A DNA stretch of 64,000 nucleotides from a bacterium (GTDB lineage: Bacteria; Hinthialibacterota; Hinthialibacteria; OLB16). Positions within the stretch are counted from its first letter, which is position 1. Every line of letters starts with the position of its first letter. Position numbers and translations under genes: made by a program. Below, piece after piece: positions 8,992 through 17,244 of the stretch. The DNA lies in NCBI GenBank assembly GCA_022072055.1, contig JAJVIK010000008.1, positions 186,001 through 250,000 on the forward strand, read 5' to 3'. The notes beneath the pieces were generated by a model that ran no database searches, was not told the DNA's origin, and worked only from the letters and a program-made list of their open reading frames with translations.

Positions 8992-10159
8992 GCACATCCT
9001 CAAGCAGAAGAGTCCCTTTGCGAGGATCGACTCGGAGCGAGAGCTTGCCTTCAAGAACCGCGAGCAGTTTGAATCCGGCGAGTTCCCCGCGCCACCCCGC
9101 AAGCAGCGGGAGCCCGTTCAGGTTCCCGGTCCGGAACCCGATCACCAGATCGCGCAGTTCCTGACTGGTGGCGATCATGGCGGGAGCGACACGCGCTTCC
9201 TCGGCTTGAATTTGGAGAACCGCGCCGAGAAGGCGAAACAGTCCGTCATCTTCCTCTTCCGAACGCGGCTTGGAGGAGGAGCTCCGTTCCACCGGGTCGG
9301 ACTTGGCGCGCTCCAGCCCCTCACGGGCGGCTCGGAGAATCTCTGTCCCGCAGCGACTGATCTCGTTGGCGTGCAGCCCTCGCTGACGGCGCAATTCGTC
9401 CATCGATCTCGGCGCCGATTTGGCGATGGAAAGCAAAACATGATCACCGACCACGCGACCGGGAGGCTGGTTCCGCGATTGCGCCTCGCGCTCTCGCCAT
9501 TCGGCCAGGGACCGCAGAACCGAAAGCGATTCCGGGTCCAGCCCGCTGCGTCCCTTGATCTTCAAATAACAGAGTTCCGGGGGATGACGGTGGAAGGTTT
9601 CCGGTTCGGAAAGGTGGCTGCATTCCTCATGGACCCAATGCTCGCGCCCCGCGCCGGAAAGCCTTTTTCCAAGCGCCTTGCGGAGCTCGGGAAGATGCTC
9701 CACATCGGCGTGAGCATAGCGGACTTGGTCCGCGTGCAACGGGCGGCGGCTCCAGTCCGAGAAGGTCTCTCCCTTGGGAACCTTCTTTCCAAGGAGCTCA
9801 TACACCAGCCGTCCGTATCCGCACTGGGAGCCGAAGCCCAACAGCGAGGCCGCAATCTGGGTGTCGAAGATGGGTTTGGGGAGACATCCGGACTCTTGCA
9901 GGATGAGCTCCATGTCCTGACTTCCGGAATGAACAATCTTCTCGGCCGCCGGGTCGGCCAGGAACTCCCAGAGCGGGGCGAGATTCTCAACAACCTGGCA
10001 GTCAATCACCGCGATTTCGCCCTCGGCGATGATCTGAAAGATTTCGAGACGAGGATAGTAAGTTCGCTCCCGAACAAACTCCGTGTCAAAACCGATCTGC
10101 AAAACGCCGCGATGACGGTTGCGGAATTCCTCAAGTTGTCTTGTGTCCTCAATCAGCAT
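8984..10159 (-). CDS. rnd: Ribonuclease D
   Basis: A 391-residue 3'-5' exoribonuclease that trims tRNA and other structured RNA 3' ends. The DEDDy exonuclease domain is intact: Asp25 and Glu27 in 'IGFDTEF', Asp82 in 'SGSQDMEL', and Tyr148/Asp152 in 'RYAHADVEHL'. An HRDC domain follows at about 210-290 ('SLAEWREREAQ...PPGRVVGDHVLLSIAK'). The C-terminal 100 residues are a variable helical tail. Length is close to typical RNase D. The stop overlaps the start of the SAM adenosyltransferase gene. The start ATG at 10159 begins 'MLIEDTRQLEEF', typical for the family. Confidence 0.95.
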   Translation of the reverse strand: MLIEDTRQLEEFRNRHRGVLQIGFDTEFVRERTYYPRLEIFQIIAEGEIAVIDCQVVENLAPLWEFLADPAAEKIVHSGSQDMELILQESGCLPKPIFDTQIAASLLGFGSQCGYGRLVYELLGKKVPKGETFSDWSRRPLHADQVRYAHADVEHLPELRKALGKRLSGAGREHWVHEECSHLSEPETFHRHPPELCYLKIKGRSGLDPESLSVLRSLAEWREREAQSRNQPPGRVVGDHVLLSIAKSAPRSMDELRRQRGLHANEISRCGTEILRAAREGLERAKSDPVERSSSSKPRSEEEDDGLFRLLGAVLQIQAEEARVAPAMIATSQELRDLVIGFRTGNLNGLPLLAGWRGELAGFKLLAVLEGKLSLRVDPRKGTLLLEDVHE

Positions 10160-10355
10160 GCGTGTCCAAGTTATTCACGGGATTTGAATCAAGATTCTTG
10201 GCAGACTCTCGGAAGAGTATGAAACGTCGCCGAGGAGAGGGGAAGCCCTGGCAGCTCGCGGTGAAACGAGCATGGCCGAGCAGGTATCGTTGTTTGAGAT
10301 GAACGAAGGCATAGTTACATTTCGCTGAAGTGTGTTTGCATACAAAGGGTTGAGC

Positions 10356-10384
10356 TTGAAGGGGTCTGCATGGAGCATTATCAT
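10356..10384 (+). promoter_or_regulatory. Candidate sigma-70-type promoter of the H1-like gene
   Basis: TTGAAG (10356-10361) and TATCAT (10379-10384) are separated by exactly 17 bases. They lie 35 bases upstream of the ATG at 10419, with a GGAAG ribosome-binding site between. The intergenic region (10160-10418) is noticeably AT-richer than the genes around it. Pattern match only. Confidence 0.4.
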
Positions 10385-10418
10385 TCCAACAATCCTATCA
10401 GAAAGGAAGAAGTGATTT

Positions 10419-10964
10419 ATGGCTCGTCGAGGTCGCAAAAGAAAAGCTTCTATTCAAGGGCTCACACTCCTTGATGTGAAGAAGCTGTATGAGGAACTAA
10501 CCAACAAAGAGCGCCGGCGCTTGCCGGGGCTGAAGAAGAGGCAAGAGGGTCTTGCCAGAGAGCTGGCGGAAGTCACGGCGGAGATTGAGGCCATTGAGGG
10601 CTTCGGACCCGCGCGCGCCGCGCGTGGGGGACGGCGTGGTCGCCCGGCGAAGGCTGCGGGCCGTCGCAAGGCGGGTCGTCCCGCCAAGGCGGCCAAAGCA
10701 GCCAGAGCGGCCACAAGAGGGCCGAAGCGGAGACGCGCGGCGCGCGGCGGTCGCGGAGTGACCCTGCGCGAGGCTATCGGCGGTGTCCTCTCCGGCGCGT
10801 CCGAGCCGATGGGGCCGCGTCAGATCGAACAGGCCCTGCTTGGCTCAAAGTCTTTCCCCGATCCACCCAAGACTCTGCTCCAGCAGATCACCGCCACGCT
10901 TGGCCGGAATCCGGAGTTCAAGCGCATTGGGCGCGGGCAGTACAAGCTCCGCGGAAGAGGCTGA
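10419..10964 (+). CDS. Linker-histone-like protein with HARE-HTH-like C-terminal domain
   Basis: A 181-residue basic protein expected to bind DNA. It has three parts. Residues 1-68 form a charged helical region with heptad-like spacing ('LKKRQEGLARELAEVTAEIE'). Residues 69-112 are a low-complexity Lys/Arg/Ala/Gly tail containing repeated 'RRGRPAKAA' and 'KAGRPAKAA' units that resemble AT-hooks (GRP core) and histone H1 tails. Residues 113-181 form a compact domain ('TLREAIGGVLSGASEPMGP', 'LGRNPEFKRIGRGQYKL') matching the pattern of the HARE-HTH winged helix. Ribosome-binding site GAAAGGAAGAAG precedes the ATG. Nucleoid organisation or gene silencing is inferred; no enzymatic motif is present. 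Confidence 0.75.
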   Translation: MARRGRKRKASIQGLTLLDVKKLYEELTNKERRRLPGLKKRQEGLARELAEVTAEIEAIEGFGPARAARGGRRGRPAKAAGRRKAGRPAKAAKAARAATRGPKRRRAARGGRGVTLREAIGGVLSGASEPMGPRQIEQALLGSKSFPDPPKTLLQQITATLGRNPEFKRIGRGQYKLRGRG

Positions 10965-10974
10965 TCGACTCGGG

Positions 10975-11010
10975 GCGGGCAGGGGCAAGCCAGGTCCGGC
11001 CCCTGCCCGC
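10975..11010 (+). terminator. Strong hairpin after the H1-like gene
   Basis: A perfect 12-base inverted repeat, GCGGGCAGGGGC (10975-10986) with GCCCCTGCCCGC (10999-11010) and a 12-base loop, begins 11 bases after the stop codon. No T-run follows, so it may be a factor-assisted terminator or an mRNA 3' stabiliser. Confidence 0.6.
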
Positions 11011-11070
11011 TGGAGCGGATCCCCGGTTTGTTTCTACACATCCCACCCCTGATATCGTATCCTTCCCCTC

Positions 11071-12795
11071 ATGGTGAGGTTTCGCTTTCTTCCGACCGGT
11101 CGAGTGGGGGTCCACTTTGTTTACTCCAAGGATCGCGTCGACGCGATTCGAAGACTTCCCGACCGGGTTTGGAACAAGGAGGACGAGGAGTGGATTGTGC
11201 CGCTCTCCTCGCTCGGCCAGGTCGCGGAGCTTCTGGAAGTCCCCTTTGAAAATGTGCCCAAGACCATTCGCGACGCCTTCCAGCGCGCCGGTTCGGGCAA
11301 GACCCTCCTGCTGGTGGATAACACCTACACCCGAATCGAAGGCTCCGATCTTCCGATGGAAGTCCTGGAAAAGGCGACGAGCTTCTGGGTGGATGGAGCG
11401 GAGTATTCGAAGCTCTATCAGGATGGACGCTGGGATGGCCACCGGAGGCTGATGCGCAAGCGCGCCGGGCTTTCCTTTCCAACCGGCCTGCTCGCCTCAA
11501 TTGAAAAGGTTCTGCGTGAAGCGGGCCATGATTTCGAGGTTCAAGACCTCCGCACCTTGCCCTCGGACACTGTTCCGATCACGGCCCATGGTCCCGCGCC
11601 GCGCGATTACCAGGAGAAGACGCTGCGAAAGATCGCGGAGTGTGAGCGTGGAGTGCTGCAGCTCGCAACCGGCGCGGGGAAAACCTTGATCGGGGCGCGC
11701 TCGATCGCCGCGCGCGGGGCGCGTTCGATCTTCTTTGTCCACACCAAGGACCTTCTCTATCAGGCGATCCGCGTGTTCGAGTCGGTTCTCCAAATTCCCA
11801 TCGGGCAAGTTGGGGATGGGCGCGCGGATGTTCAGCGGGTGACCGTGGCCACGATCCAGACCGCGGCGCGCGTGCTGAATGTCAAACTCAAGAAGGAAAT
11901 CTCGGATGAGGTTCCGATCTGGAAGGATGAAGCCGGGCAGCGTCTTTCCCCAGAGGAAGTCGAAGCGGCCTCGCGGGCGCTGGAGTCCGCCGAAATGGTG
12001 ATCTTCGATGAGTGCCACCATCTTCCCGCGGATAGCTTCTACGAGATTGCGATGCGCCTTCCCAACGCGTATTACCGTTACGGGTTGTCGGCCACTCCGT
12101 GGCGCTCCGACCACGCCGATCTGATGATCGAGGCCGCGCTTGGGCCGAAGCTGTGCACGGTCAATTCCACCGATCTCATCCGTCGCGGGTACCTGGTCCC
12201 GCCCAAGATCACCATGTATGAGGTGCTCCCCTCCGGGAAACGCATGGTGCGCGATTACCGCAAGGTTTATCAAAACGAGGTCGTGGAACATCCCGAGCGC
12301 AACGCCCTGATCGCCGAGGTGGCCGAGCATTCGGCGCTGCGAGGGCGGTCGGTTCTTATCCTGGTTTCACAGGTGAAGCATGGAAAGCAGCTCGAGGAGA
12401 CGATTCCCGGCTCGGTTTTCATTCATGGCGGGGACACCAGCGAGACCCGCAACCTTGCGCTGGAGCAGCTGCGCCAAAAATCGCATCCGATACTGATCGC
12501 CACCACGCTGGCGGACGAGGGGCTTGATCTGCCCTCGCTGGATGTCTTGATTCTCGCCGCCGCGGGCAAGAGCGAAACCCGCGCCCTGCAACGGGTGGGT
12601 CGCGCGCTGAGGCCCTATCCCGGGAAGAAGACGGCGGTCATCGTGGACTTTTGGGACCAGGCGCTGTATCTCGAGGAGCACAGCCGCCGGCGGTACGAGA
12701 TCTACCGCACCGAACCTTCTTTTGATGTGGACATCCGTCCTCCCCGGAAGCCCGGCAAGACCGGATCCCGGCAGAGGATCCTCGCCGAGAATTGA
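11071..12795 (+). CDS. SF2 helicase with HARP-like and UvsW-like N-terminal regions
   Basis: A 574-residue ATP-dependent nucleic-acid translocase. Residues 1-56 ('VYSKDRVDAIRRLPDRVW...EEWIVPL') fit the pattern of a HARP-type fork-remodelling domain. Residues about 105-165 resemble the N-terminal region of phage T4 UvsW ('SKLYQDGRWDGHRRL'). The helicase core follows: 'PRDYQEKTL' (motif Q-like), Walker A 'ATGAGKT' at 199-205, DECH box at 313-316, 'SATPWR' motif III, and lobe 2 with 'TLADEGLDLPSLD' and 'QRVGRALRPYPGKK' (motifs V and VI). Its stop overlaps the TTG start of the next gene (TTGA). Likely involved in fork or recombination-intermediate repair; this is inferred from domains. Confidence 0.85.
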   Translation: MVRFRFLPTGRVGVHFVYSKDRVDAIRRLPDRVWNKEDEEWIVPLSSLGQVAELLEVPFENVPKTIRDAFQRAGSGKTLLLVDNTYTRIEGSDLPMEVLEKATSFWVDGAEYSKLYQDGRWDGHRRLMRKRAGLSFPTGLLASIEKVLREAGHDFEVQDLRTLPSDTVPITAHGPAPRDYQEKTLRKIAECERGVLQLATGAGKTLIGARSIAARGARSIFFVHTKDLLYQAIRVFESVLQIPIGQVGDGRADVQRVTVATIQTAARVLNVKLKKEISDEVPIWKDEAGQRLSPEEVEAASRALESAEMVIFDECHHLPADSFYEIAMRLPNAYYRYGLSATPWRSDHADLMIEAALGPKLCTVNSTDLIRRGYLVPPKITMYEVLPSGKRMVRDYRKVYQNEVVEHPERNALIAEVAEHSALRGRSVLILVSQVKHGKQLEETIPGSVFIHGGDTSETRNLALEQLRQKSHPILIATTLADEGLDLPSLDVLILAAAGKSETRALQRVGRALRPYPGKKTAVIVDFWDQALYLEEHSRRRYEIYRTEPSFDVDIRPPRKPGKTGSRQRILAEN

Positions 12796-14006
12796 GAGCT
12801 CAAGCGCTAGTCCTTTTTCTGATCTCCTGGCTGTTCTTCACCACCCTTCATCCGGGGAAACCGCTCACCGTGGACAGCAAGGTCACGCTCGACACGGTCC
12901 GCGCGATGGCGCGCGGTGGGCTGGCGATTCCGGAGGAGTTTGTCACGCGCGTGGGGCGGGATGGAAAGCACTACAGCCTCTATGGTCCGCTGCTCCCGGT
13001 TGTGTCCCTTCCGGGGTACTTCCTCGGCTGCTTGTTGGATAAAGACCCGCCGGAGCCTGGGGAACCGCGCATGGGCTGGGGAGACCGCTTCGCGTTGGCC
13101 ACCAACCAATGGGTTTCGGCTGGGATTGTGACCTTGCTTTTCCTGACCGCGCTCGAATTCGGCGCCGGCGCTCGTGCCGCCCTGCTCCTTGCCGGGCTCT
13201 CGGCCGTCTCCACAATGATTTTCCCTTACAGCCGGGATTACTTCACGCAGCCGCTCGCGGCGCTGATGCTGCTCGCCGCCTTCCACGCGCTGCTTTCCTT
13301 TGGGCGGAGAGAGCGCCGGAGGCTCTTGTTCGCGTCATCGACCGCCATGGGGTGTGCGTTGCTCACCCGGCTCGACATGGCGGCGGCGCTGTCGGGGCTG
13401 TTGTGGATTGGAGTCGCGGTGCAACGCTGTCCGCGAGACGGCGCGGGACAGCGCGGAGTGAAGCTCGCGCCGCTTTTGGGTCCGATGCTTGCTTGCGCGC
13501 TCGCGCTTCTCCTTTTCGACTGGGTCCGTTGGGGGGGACTGTTTGGCGCGCCTTACGGCACGCAGCGATTTGACACCCCGCTGATCGATTCGGTTCCCAA
13601 GCTGCTTTTCGGCGCGGACCTTTCAGTCTTCCTCTATAATCCGCTGCTGATCGCCTCGGGAATTGCCATGTCGTTCACCTGGCGAGAGAAGCGCCATCTT
13701 TGGGTGGGAATTCTGCTTTCGGCCCTCGCTTACCTCTACATCGTGGCGAAGTACAACGACTACCATGGGGGACTGTGCCCGGGTCCGCGATACCTGCTTT
13801 CCCTCGTCCCGCTGAGCCTCGCGCCCCTTGGGGAGGCCCTCGCCCAGCGACGCCCGCATCGCCCCTATGTGTTCTTCGGAATAGTTGTCTTGGCCACGCC
13901 CGGAATTCTGATCAACGGCTACTCCGCGGTGGTGGATTACACTCAAGCCCCAGCGGCGTGGTATTTCTGGGTCGGCAAGGTCGCTGAAATCCTTTCCAAC
14001 CGGTAG
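12792..14006 (+). CDS. Polytopic membrane protein, GT39/PMT-like
   Basis: A 404-residue integral membrane protein with about 10 hydrophobic segments. The first loop after TM1 ('LHPGKPLTVDSKVTLDTVRAMA', quoted in part; 'KHYSLYGPLLPVVSLPG') resembles the substrate-binding loop of GT-C fold glycosyltransferases, which move sugars from lipid carriers to proteins or glycans on the outer face of the inner membrane. The start is a TTG at 12792 overlapping the helicase stop (TTGA); later starts would remove the first membrane segment. It is followed 25 bases later by a clearer GT39-like gene, so the pair may act together. Substrate unknown. Confidence 0.6.
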   Translation: MRAQALVLFLISWLFFTTLHPGKPLTVDSKVTLDTVRAMARGGLAIPEEFVTRVGRDGKHYSLYGPLLPVVSLPGYFLGCLLDKDPPEPGEPRMGWGDRFALATNQWVSAGIVTLLFLTALEFGAGARAALLLAGLSAVSTMIFPYSRDYFTQPLAALMLLAAFHALLSFGRRERRRLLFASSTAMGCALLTRLDMAAALSGLLWIGVAVQRCPRDGAGQRGVKLAPLLGPMLACALALLLFDWVRWGGLFGAPYGTQRFDTPLIDSVPKLLFGADLSVFLYNPLLIASGIAMSFTWREKRHLWVGILLSALAYLYIVAKYNDYHGGLCPGPRYLLSLVPLSLAPLGEALAQRRPHRPYVFFGIVVLATPGILINGYSAVVDYTQAPAAWYFWVGKVAEILSNR

Positions 14007-14031
14007 GGCCTCTGTTAGCCTCGGTCCGCCG

Positions 14032-15630
14032 ATGCCAACCATCGAAAGCCACGGTTCCGCCGCGCCTGTCCCGGTTCCGCCCATTTCGGATGAGGACGGG
14101 GAATTCGAGGCGCTCCCACCCATTCCGGTCCAGGCCTTGAAGCAACCCTCCGGCCCACCGGATGAACCGCCCATCGTGGATGAAACGACGGGGCGGGCTT
14201 GGCAGCCTCGTCTCCTACTCCTCTTGATCCTTTTGGGATTCGGACTACGCATGGCTTATGTCCGCCAGATCGACACCCCTCCCTTCTCGGACATGGCGGA
14301 CTACGAGGCGATGGCGCTGAACCTGCTCGAGGGGCGTGGGCTGATCATGTCGGATCTTTACAAGGCCTACCGCCCTCCGCTCTACCCTCTGATGATCGCT
14401 GGAGTTTACAGATTCTTCGGGACACGACCCGATTCGGTTCTATTGATTCAGTGCGTTCTGAGCGCTTTGACCGTGGCGCTCGCGTACTTGTTCACTTTCC
14501 ACCTTTTCCAGCTCAGGGAACGTGGACGTCAGGCTCCCCAGGAAGGACCGACTCCGGGCGCCGTGGCGATTCGCGCTCGGAGCATCGCCTTGGTCGCGGC
14601 CGCCCTGCTGTGTTTCGAGGAGGCAACCATCTTTTTCTGCGGCCAGCTGCTGACGGAAACCCTGTTCACCTTCCTGTTCGTGACGTGGGCCTATCTCACG
14701 GTGAAAGGGGCCACTCGGCCCAGCCTGGGATGGGCGACGCTGATCGGGATAGTCGGCGGGGCCGCGATCCTCACTCGTCCGAACTTCGCGCCGCTGGTCT
14801 TGGCGGGGGCGTACTGGTTTTTCCTTCGCAGCCGCCGCCACTTTTCGCCCCCGCCCCCAGATTGGCATCGTTTCAGCTTTATCGAGTCTCCCTACGCCCC
14901 TCCCCTGGTCATGGTCACCTACGCGTTCCTCGTGGTTTCGCTCTGGACCATCCGGAATCAGACCGTGCTTGATCAGTTCGTCCTGGTCAGCACCAACGGG
15001 GGAGTGAATTTCTACCTGGGGCACCATGAAGATTTCGGATATGCCTCGTTCGGGGACAAGGAGGGCATCCGCATGCGCCTGCGCGAGCGCGGCTCGTACG
15101 ATGAAGTCCTCGAGAGCAAAATCTTCACCCTGATCGGACTCCAATTCATCCGGAGTCATCCCTGGGAAACGGTGAAAAACACTTTTAAGAAAGTCTATTA
15201 TCTTTATCTCGCCCCCGCGACCGCCTTGAGCGCGGTGGAACCTTGGACGTGGTGGAGTTATCTGGATTGTCCCTATCGACCCTGGCCATGGGAAACCCAG
15301 CGCCGTCAGCTCCGCTTCTGGCCGGTCTTTGACTCGCAAGGGGAGAAGGTGATGCCGACTTACAAGGAGCCGTTCTGGCGCGAGGGGCGTCTCCCTCTGG
15401 TGTTCTGGGGCTGGCCACTGATCTACCTGTCGATGGCCGGCATGATCTGGTGCTTGGCGCGGCGCGAGACCACCGGATTTCTCTTCCTGGTCATCCTGGT
15501 CTACACACTGATGCTGCTGGTATATTTCACAAACGCCCGCTTTCGCGCGCCGCTTCTTCCCTTTCTGTTCCCCTTCGCGGCCTACACCCTGGTCGAGGCA
15601 ACACGAAAGCTGCGTGGAAAAACCGCATGA
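14032..15630 (+). CDS. GT39-family (ArnT/PMT-like) membrane glycosyltransferase
   Basis: A 532-residue GT-C glycosyltransferase. An acidic, Pro-rich cytoplasmic N-terminus of about 60 residues precedes TM1 ('LLLLLILLGFGLRM'). The first periplasmic loop carries 'DTPPFSDMADYEAMA' and 'AYRPPLYP', the acidic/aromatic signature of dolichyl- or polyprenyl-phosphate sugar transferases. About 11 further hydrophobic segments follow, with a large periplasmic region at about 300-430. Its TGA overlaps the ATG of the next gene (ATGA). It likely glycosylates envelope or secreted molecules; acceptor and donor are unknown. Confidence 0.8.
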   Translation: MPTIESHGSAAPVPVPPISDEDGEFEALPPIPVQALKQPSGPPDEPPIVDETTGRAWQPRLLLLLILLGFGLRMAYVRQIDTPPFSDMADYEAMALNLLEGRGLIMSDLYKAYRPPLYPLMIAGVYRFFGTRPDSVLLIQCVLSALTVALAYLFTFHLFQLRERGRQAPQEGPTPGAVAIRARSIALVAAALLCFEEATIFFCGQLLTETLFTFLFVTWAYLTVKGATRPSLGWATLIGIVGGAAILTRPNFAPLVLAGAYWFFLRSRRHFSPPPPDWHRFSFIESPYAPPLVMVTYAFLVVSLWTIRNQTVLDQFVLVSTNGGVNFYLGHHEDFGYASFGDKEGIRMRLRERGSYDEVLESKIFTLIGLQFIRSHPWETVKNTFKKVYYLYLAPATALSAVEPWTWWSYLDCPYRPWPWETQRRQLRFWPVFDSQGEKVMPTYKEPFWREGRLPLVFWGWPLIYLSMAGMIWCLARRETTGFLFLVILVYTLMLLVYFTNARFRAPLLPFLFPFAAYTLVEATRKLRGKTA

Positions 15631-16619
15631 ACCACGACACGCGCACATCCGCGACGAACGGACGAATCGAATCCCTCGATCAGCTCCGGGGTTACACCAT
15701 CTTCGGAATGATCCTGGTGAATTTCCTGGGAAACTTCCGCTCCATGCCCGAGCTGTTTCGGCACCACCGGGAATCCTATTCGTACGCCGACACCATCGCT
15801 CCCTTGTTCTTGTTCATTGTGGGAATGGGTTTCCGACTTTCGTTCCAGCGGCGAGTGGCCAAGGAAGGAATCACCGCGGCGCGATGGGCTTCCGCCAAGC
15901 GCTATTCAATCCTGATTCTGATCGGCGTGGTGGTGTACAACCCTTTTGAGTGGCGAGACTGGTGGGACGCGCTGGTGGACATCGGTTTTTCGGGCCTGCT
16001 TGCCCTGCCCTTTATCGACAAGAGCGCCCGCGTGCGACTCGCCGCCGCCTGGGGATACCTGTTGCTCTATCAGGCGCTCTTCACCTGGTCCCCATACGGG
16101 GCGAACCAGATGACCGGAAACGGTTTCATCGACGGCGGCCCACTGGGTCCGCTGAGTTGGGTCTTCAATCTGCTGTTGGGCACTCTCGCTTATGACTGGA
16201 TCGAGTCCGGAATGGGAGCGGCGCTATTAAAGCGGGCGCTTGCGTGGGGGTTGGCGCTCTCCCTGCTCGGTGTCGCGTTTCACCTGGAGTGGCCCGGAAT
16301 AAAGAGCGCATGGCCCTTTTCACAACGGTACATGACCATGCCCTACACCTTGCTTTCCACCGGACTTGCCTTTTTCGCATTCGCTTCTTTTCACTGGCTC
16401 TGCGATATCAAACGAGGGCGGCTCCCACATCTCACGGTCCTTGGGATGAACCCGCTTGTGATCTATATCTTTCACATGCTGCTCATGGGGGCGCAGCGGG
16501 ATTGGATCGAGAGGGGAGCCCCGGCTTGGAAGGCGCTGGGACTGTTCGCCTGCTTCTACCTGATCTGCTATGCCGTGGCCTGGCGGCTCCATAAGGACAA
16601 GGCAATCATCAAGATCTAG
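15627..16619 (+). CDS. DUF5009/HGSNAT-like membrane acyltransferase
   Basis: A 330-residue membrane protein. The start is the ATG at 15627 in an ATGA overlap with the upstream glycosyltransferase; the frame is open upstream but only as a shadow. The N-terminus 'LDQLRGYTIFGMILVNF' is the hallmark of the heparan-alpha-glucosaminide N-acetyltransferase-like family, which acetylates sugars across the membrane. A conserved His-containing segment ('FRHHRESYSYADTIAPLFLF') and 'VLGMNPLVIYIFHMLL' near the end also fit. About 9-10 transmembrane helices. Context suggests acetylation of the glycan made by the two preceding genes; this is inference. Confidence 0.8.
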   Translation: MNHDTRTSATNGRIESLDQLRGYTIFGMILVNFLGNFRSMPELFRHHRESYSYADTIAPLFLFIVGMGFRLSFQRRVAKEGITAARWASAKRYSILILIGVVVYNPFEWRDWWDALVDIGFSGLLALPFIDKSARVRLAAAWGYLLLYQALFTWSPYGANQMTGNGFIDGGPLGPLSWVFNLLLGTLAYDWIESGMGAALLKRALAWGLALSLLGVAFHLEWPGIKSAWPFSQRYMTMPYTLLSTGLAFFAFASFHWLCDIKRGRLPHLTVLGMNPLVIYIFHMLLMGAQRDWIERGAPAWKALGLFACFYLICYAVAWRLHKDKAIIKI

Positions 16620-16632
16620 CGCAGGTTTCCGT

Positions 16633-16714
16633 TGGCTGTCGCACCTGGAGGGACACGCTCTGTCGTGTCCGGGCGCGAGGGACCGCGCCCCTCCAACGCT
16701 ACACGCGAGCGAGG
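16633..16714. repeat. Dispersed three-way-junction element, copy 1
   Basis: Imperfect repeat shared with 31313-31414. The core folds with no unpaired junction bases: outer stem TGGAG (16646-16650) with CTCCA (16691-16695); hairpin A GGACACG (16651-16657) with CGTGTCC (16664-16670), six-base loop; hairpin B GGGCGCG (16671-16677) with CGCGCCC (16684-16690), six-base loop. It lies between two convergent genes. Confidence 0.75.
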
Positions 16715-16726
16715 ACTGCTCAATGC

Positions 16727-17227
16727 TCAGACATACTCTCGGCTTCGCGAAAGCCACCAACCCAATCCGGCCGCCACGGCCACTCCCAGCAGAGACCAGT
16801 TGAAGTGTTGCGCGTTGCGCGCGAGTTCCGCGCGGGAAAGCCGGGCCTTGGTTTCACTCGCTGTCGGCGCGGCAAGCCCGGCTTCGCTCTTGACCTTGGC
16901 GAGAGTGGCGGGCCAGTCCCCCTTCTCAAACTCCTCGCGGGAAATCTTGCCCTCGGCGATCACCTCGCCGCGCTTGCCGGGCTCGTCGCTCGCGCGCCGC
17001 ACCTTGACGGTGACCGTTTCCTCGCGCTCCGACTGCTTGTTGAGGAATTCCTGGCGGGCCTTTTCCAGCGCGAGTTCGCGCGCGCGCAGGGTCTCCTCGA
17101 AGATCTTGTCCTCCTGGGCCTCCGAGCCGCCGGAGTGCTCGCGCGCGGCCCAGCCGCCACAGGCCATGCAGGCGAGCAAGGCTCCAACGAGCATCTGAGC
17201 AACGCGGACGGTTGATTGGGTTTTCAT
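16727..17227 (-). CDS. Small putative lipoprotein at end of pseudopilin operon
   Basis: A 166-residue exported protein of unknown function. The ATG at 17227 is chosen over upstream in-frame starts because GGGAGG lies 7 bases before it and it begins an export signal ('VAQMLVGALLACMACGG') with a lipobox-like 'LLAC'. The mature part is a charged helical region with coiled-coil tendency ('LRARELALEKARQEFLNKQ'), then a beta-like section ('VTVKVRRAS'), and a C-terminal hydrophobic segment at about 142-160 followed by 'SRSREYV'. It ends the run of pseudopilin genes by 17 bases and is probably co-transcribed. No family recognised. Confidence 0.65.
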   Translation of the reverse strand: MKTQSTVRVAQMLVGALLACMACGGWAAREHSGGSEAQEDKIFEETLRARELALEKARQEFLNKQSEREETVTVKVRRASDEPGKRGEVIAEGKISREEFEKGDWPATLAKVKSEAGLAAPTASETKARLSRAELARNAQHFNWSLLGVAVAAGLGWWLSRSREYV

Positions 17228-17244
17228 GCGGACCTCCCGGTTTT

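Noticed and set aside
11289-11306. Second Walker A-like sequence (GSGKT) at residues 74-78 of the helicase
   Set aside because: It lies in the N-terminal region before the true core; motifs Q, I and II are found properly at 178-316.
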